Shown piece after piece: positions 6,626-8,725 of a stretch of DNA of 8,725 bases (position 1 is the stretch's first letter; each line of letters starts with the position of its first letter). The position numbers and the translations under genes are program-made. Source of the DNA: a bacterium (GTDB lineage: Bacteria > Patescibacteriota > Patescibacteriia > S139-126 > S139-133); assembly GCA_030429785.1 (NCBI GenBank), contig JAUIEQ010000029.1, positions 1 through 8,725 of the forward strand, given 5' to 3'. The notes below the pieces were generated by a model that saw only the letters and a program-made list of their open reading frames with translations, searched no databases and was not told the DNA's origin.

Positions 6626-6649
6626 ATGCCTTTTATAGGCATCACCTAT
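6626..6649 (+). promoter_or_regulatory. Two mutually exclusive small hairpins in the 5' leader of the first membrane gene
   Basis: ATGCCT (6626-6631) can pair with AGGCAT (6637-6642) around a 5-nt loop. Alternatively ATAGG (6635-6639) can pair with CCTAT (6645-6649), also around a 5-nt loop. The two share AGG and cannot form together. Neither is followed by a T-run, and they end 10-17 nt before the ribosome site at 6660. A translational role is possible, but the stems are short. Confidence 0.3.
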
Positions 6650-6659
6650 CATAATCAAC

Positions 6660-6666
6660 AAAGGAG
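6660..6666 (+). promoter_or_regulatory. Shine-Dalgarno site that decides the start of the first membrane gene
   Basis: AAAGGAG, 7 nt before the ATG at 6674. The in-frame ATG at 6626 has no such site, and its first bases form the leader hairpin. Confidence 0.8.
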
Positions 6667-6673
6667 TGTTCGT

Positions 6674-7204
6674 ATGGTCGATTTCTTTGATTCAGTTTTT
6701 ATTTCTACAATGTTGTTGGCTTGTGCGTTATTTTTTCTCAGCCGGTGTTTGTGGGTGTATAAGTGGACAAATGTTCTTTTGGTCAAGTATGTGTACCCAT
6801 TTTTTCTTTTTTCAGTAGCAGCTTATTTGACCATTGTATACTTTCCAATAGATCAAAGTATGGGCTTGTCACAAGCATTGCTAATGTTTTTTTTGGGTGG
6901 TGTGGTTGGTGTAGCAGCGCATTTTGTATTTTCAATACAGCCGAAATACAGCTGGTCCGAAAAAGACACTTGGGTTGAAGTGATGAACAATACTCTGAAC
7001 GTTTCTGATAGTATTAAGCTAAAGTTAGCCCAATCATGGTTGTTGGCAACTAATCAAACCAATGAAGAGCCTACCATAACGCACAAAGAGTATGGTCAAC
7101 TAGTGGCAGCGCTGGCGAGTCATATGTTTGAAATTGAGCAACAAGGATATCGAGTCGCGCGAAGTGAGTTGGGTGTATTGCGTATTTTTCCAGCAGTTTT
7201 TTAA
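6674..7204 (+). CDS. Uncharacterised membrane protein, three N-terminal helices plus soluble tail (first of three)
   Basis: I do not recognise this 176-residue protein. Three hydrophobic helices lie at about residues 5-25, 38-57 and 65-88. The first connecting loop is basic and aromatic (SRCLWVYKW, LLVK) and the second is short (FPIDQSMG). By the positive-inside rule the N-terminus is outside and the C-terminal tail is in the cytoplasm. The tail (89-176) is probably helical, with [T]xx[E][Y]xx[L] at 136-143 and the end rich in R and aromatic residues. The start at 6674 is set by AAAGGAG at 6660-6666. The gene stands alone between its own promoter (6566) and terminator (7211), divergent from dnaA. 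Two similar-looking genes follow at 7336 and 8007. There are no catalytic motifs, so no function is proposed. Confidence 0.8.
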   Translation: MVDFFDSVFISTMLLACALFFLSRCLWVYKWTNVLLVKYVYPFFLFSVAAYLTIVYFPIDQSMGLSQALLMFFLGGVVGVAAHFVFSIQPKYSWSEKDTWVEVMNNTLNVSDSIKLKLAQSWLLATNQTNEEPTITHKEYGQLVAALASHMFEIEQQGYRVARSELGVLRIFPAVF

Positions 7205-7210
7205 CTTTTT

Positions 7211-7238
7211 AAAACCTCAGCATAAGTTGGGGTTTTTT
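7211..7238 (+). terminator. Intrinsic terminator of the first membrane gene
   Basis: AAAACCTCA (7211-7219) pairs with TGGGGTTTT (7228-7236), nine pairs with one G-U wobble. The loop is 8 nt and six T follow from 7233. It starts 7 nt after the stop codon. Confidence 0.85.
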
Positions 7239-7244
7239 GCTACA

Positions 7245-7273
7245 TTGACACAATATTGCTTGTTTGGTATGGT
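7245..7273 (+). promoter_or_regulatory. Promoter of the second membrane gene
   Basis: Consensus -35 TTGACA (7245-7250), 17-bp spacer, -10 TATGGT (7268-7273) with an extended-10 TG at 7265-7266. It begins 7 bp after the preceding terminator. The start would be near 7280, giving a leader of about 55 nt. Confidence 0.65.
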
Positions 7274-7335
7274 TGTGTGAAGCTGTTTTTTAATAATAAA
7301 ATCCTATTTACCTTACGTCAAAAAAAGGAGATGGT

Positions 7336-7839
7336 ATGGTACAGTTATTATTGTTTGCGTTGTGCGTTGCTCTGGCAGGTGCATCAATGTTTACAGTCGG
7401 TCGGTATTTAAAAACACATCGGAGAGATCACGCTGTGACAGCTGGTAGTTTTGTGGCAGCTTTTTTACTTGCTGTAGGTGCGTGGTATGTGCTAACCGGT
7501 TTGCCTGAGCCAGTATCGGCCTATGGATCATTGGCTGCGATTATTGTCGGTCTTATCGGGCTGTTGGCAGGATTTTTGTTGCCGCTTAAGACTTTACGGA
7601 TCACCTATGAGGACTACGCGAGTCATATTCAATCGCTGACGTATTTATCAGCAGAAGCTCGGGATAATCTGACAGCATCTATCAATGCTGAGTACGCAAT
7701 TGGTGCAGCTCCTGTGTATACATTGGTTGATTTTCGCGAAATTAAGCGAAAAGTTGGCGACCATTTTTTTGTCGGTACTGACAAGTTTGTGCTTGCTGCA
7801 TTAAATGTAGTGCGGCAGAGTAACTCGTCTTTGAAGTAA
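7336..7839 (+). CDS. Uncharacterised membrane protein, three N-terminal helices plus soluble tail (second of three)
   Basis: I do not recognise this 167-residue protein. Helices lie at about 3-22, 33-55 and 63-84, separated by a strongly basic loop (GRYLKTHRRDH) and a short loop (LPEPVSAYG). This predicts N-out, C-in topology. Pro57 follows helix 2 at the same place as Pro58 in both neighbours. The tail (85-167) begins LKTLRITYEDY, has LSAEARDNL at 104-112, and TLVDFREI at 129-136, which matches SLKDAKAI in the third protein. The start is set by AAGGAG at 7325-7330, 5 nt before the ATG. An overlapping out-of-frame ATG at 7331 sits too close to the site. It is a single-gene unit between its own promoter and terminator. 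No function can be assigned. Confidence 0.82.
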   Translation: MVQLLLFALCVALAGASMFTVGRYLKTHRRDHAVTAGSFVAAFLLAVGAWYVLTGLPEPVSAYGSLAAIIVGLIGLLAGFLLPLKTLRITYEDYASHIQSLTYLSAEARDNLTASINAEYAIGAAPVYTLVDFREIKRKVGDHFFVGTDKFVLAALNVVRQSNSSLK

Positions 7840-7856
7840 ATAATAAAAGTATGCAA

Positions 7857-7888
7857 ACAACCCCTTTGGAGTAATAAGGGGTTTTGTT
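7857..7888 (+). terminator. Intrinsic terminator of the second membrane gene
   Basis: AACCCCTT (7859-7866) pairs perfectly with AAGGGGTT (7876-7883) around a 9-nt loop. It is followed by an interrupted T-run (TTTTGTT). It begins 17 nt after the stop codon. Confidence 0.85.
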
Positions 7889-7889
7889 A

Positions 7890-7918
7890 TTGACTAAAGC
7901 GAAGTTTGGTGATATTGT
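7890..7918 (+). promoter_or_regulatory. Promoter of the third membrane gene
   Basis: -35 TTGACT (7890-7895), 17-bp spacer, -10 TATTGT (7913-7918) with an extended-10 TG at 7910-7911. It starts right at the end of the previous terminator. The start would be near 7925, giving a leader of about 82 nt. Confidence 0.55.
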
Positions 7919-7991
7919 TTTTGATTATCGTATATTTACATCATTTTTTAGTGGCTGCATTCATTCACAAGTAACAAAAACAGATAAACTA

Positions 7992-7998
7992 AAAGGAG
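7992..7998 (+). promoter_or_regulatory. Shine-Dalgarno site that decides the start of the third membrane gene
   Basis: AAAGGAG, 8 nt before the ATG at 8007. A longer reading from the TTG at 7884 would start inside the terminator of the preceding gene and upstream of the promoter, and is rejected. Confidence 0.85.
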
Positions 7999-8006
7999 TT
8001 TCTGGT

Positions 8007-8582
8007 ATGAATTTGACGCTTGCTTTTTTGCATTTTTTGTTTGGATTTTTTATGGGGTTTGCGCCGCTTATTTTGGGCTGGATTGCTCGTCCTTACATTT
8101 CTCGTTGGAGTAATCAAAAAGTGGCTTTGGCAGGAGTTGTGTTCTTTGTGGTTGTGACAACAATACTTTTTTTCGTGCCAAGAACAGCGGGTTTGGTAGG
8201 ATGGGTGTTTCTTGTGGCGCGTATATTGACTGTTTGTATCTCGTTGATTATTGGGTTGAATATTTCTTGGCTGAGGCTTTGGTATTCTAGAAGAGTGGAG
8301 TTGGTTCCTTGGGCAAGAAGTTTTACAAGCTTGACAAAAAAACAGCAGAAGATTCTTGTTAGAGCGTACATGCCACTACCTTTGTTTAGTCTGATTGGAA
8401 GACTTCGTGGTCCCAACTGGCCTAAAGCAAGTCTTAAGGATGCAAAAGCGATACAGTGTGAATTTTCTAAGGGGTGTGCAGTAGAGAGTCTGGATTTGGT
8501 GATTACTTTTTGTTACGAAAATGGTCGATTAAAGTCTGATGTCATTTTTGACGATGATTTTTTTTGCTTTGAGAAGTGTTAA
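8007..8582 (+). CDS. Uncharacterised membrane protein, three N-terminal helices plus soluble tail (third of three)
   Basis: I do not recognise this 191-residue protein. Helices lie at about 4-27, 38-57 and 63-88, with a basic loop ARPYISRWSNQK between the first two and a short loop VPRTAGLVG after helix 2. This predicts N-out, C-in. The tail (89-191) starts with basic and aromatic residues (RLWYSRR). It contains LTKKQQKIL (109-117) and SLKDAKAI (142-149), then a cysteine-bearing part (Cys151, Cys157, Cys169). It ends in an acidic-aromatic FDDDFFCFEKC. The Cys- and Asp-rich end is absent from the two neighbours, whose tails are shorter. There is no clear metal-binding spacing. The gene has its own promoter, ribosome site and terminator. 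No function can be assigned. Confidence 0.8.
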   Translation: MNLTLAFLHFLFGFFMGFAPLILGWIARPYISRWSNQKVALAGVVFFVVVTTILFFVPRTAGLVGWVFLVARILTVCISLIIGLNISWLRLWYSRRVELVPWARSFTSLTKKQQKILVRAYMPLPLFSLIGRLRGPNWPKASLKDAKAIQCEFSKGCAVESLDLVITFCYENGRLKSDVIFDDDFFCFEKC

Positions 8583-8595
8583 AATTAATAACTAT

Positions 8596-8626
8596 AAAGC
8601 CTGTCTAATCGTACAGGCTTTTTATT
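8596..8626 (+). terminator. Intrinsic terminator of the third membrane gene
   Basis: AAAGCCTGT (8596-8604) pairs perfectly with ACAGGCTTT (8613-8621) around an 8-nt loop, with five T at 8619-8623. It lies 13 nt after the stop codon. Confidence 0.9.
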
Positions 8627-8637
8627 GTGTCTTAATA

Positions 8638-8672
8638 TTGACACACATAACCGCTTCTGCTAGAGTAGCAGA
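8638..8672 (+). promoter_or_regulatory. Promoter pointing out of the window, with a palindrome over its -10
   Basis: Consensus -35 TTGACA (8638-8643), 17-bp spacer, -10 TAGAGT (8661-8666). A 17-bp inverted repeat, TCTGCTA-GAG-TAGCAGA (8656-8672), is centred on the -10 and could be an operator or the start of a structured leader. No credible start codon with a ribosome site is seen in the remaining 53 bp. Confidence 0.5.
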
Positions 8673-8725
8673 GTCGAAAAGCTGTAGTAGTATACAAAAA
8701 CCGGCATGTTTTTATTGAATTAACT

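Noticed and set aside
7884..8006. TTG-started 41-residue extension of the third membrane protein
   Set aside because: It begins inside the preceding terminator and contains the promoter. A strong ribosome site precedes the ATG at 8007.
1..8725. CRISPR array, transposon ends, tRNA or rRNA genes
   Set aside because: I saw no regularly spaced direct repeats, terminal inverted repeats with a transposase, cloverleaf arms or rRNA-like stretches on either strand.

Overview
The window reads as the chromosomal replication-origin region of a low-GC bacterium with standard stop codons. The class A penicillin-binding protein has a C-terminal Ig-like domain, and dnaA, dnaN and a pgsA-like gene lie together without recF, gyrB or rpmH beside them. 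With the style of the TyrRS, DnaN and PBP proteins this suggests a Patescibacteria/CPR-type genome. That assignment is an inference from protein style, not from a marker tree.

Left part (1-3557). The 5' end of a tyrosyl-tRNA synthetase gene (minus strand, running off the left edge) is divergent from a bifunctional PBP1A-type peptidoglycan synthase (plus strand, GTG start at 412). The PBP gene converges on a CDP-alcohol phosphatidyltransferase gene (minus), and the two share a strong hairpin that can serve as a terminator in both directions.

Origin part (3640-6600). dnaN and dnaA both lie on the minus strand, separated by a 316-bp gene-free spacer. The spacer holds exact TTATACACA DnaA boxes, including an inverted pair. 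At the dnaN-proximal end is a five-unit TAG/TAA tract, a short GGGC, and two abutting DnaA boxes, the layout known as a DnaA-trio basal unwinding system. The plus strand is C-rich to the left of this spacer and G-rich to the right, so leading and lagging strands appear to swap here. A further exact DnaA box overlaps the -35 of the likely dnaA promoter, which points to autoregulation.

Right part (6566-8725). Three small plus-strand genes follow. I recognise none of them. Each has its own TTGAC(A/T)-N17-TAnnnT promoter, a clear Shine-Dalgarno site and its own hairpin terminator. Each encodes three membrane helices followed by a soluble C-terminal tail of about 85-100 residues. Matching helix positions, a matching proline after helix 2 and a weak shared tail motif suggest they are highly diverged tandem paralogues. 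A fourth promoter of the same build, with a 17-bp palindrome over its -10, lies at the right edge and points out of the window.

Together the window combines replication initiation (DnaA, origin, clamp), phospholipid headgroup synthesis and wall synthesis, next to an uncharacterised family of membrane proteins on the other side of dnaA.
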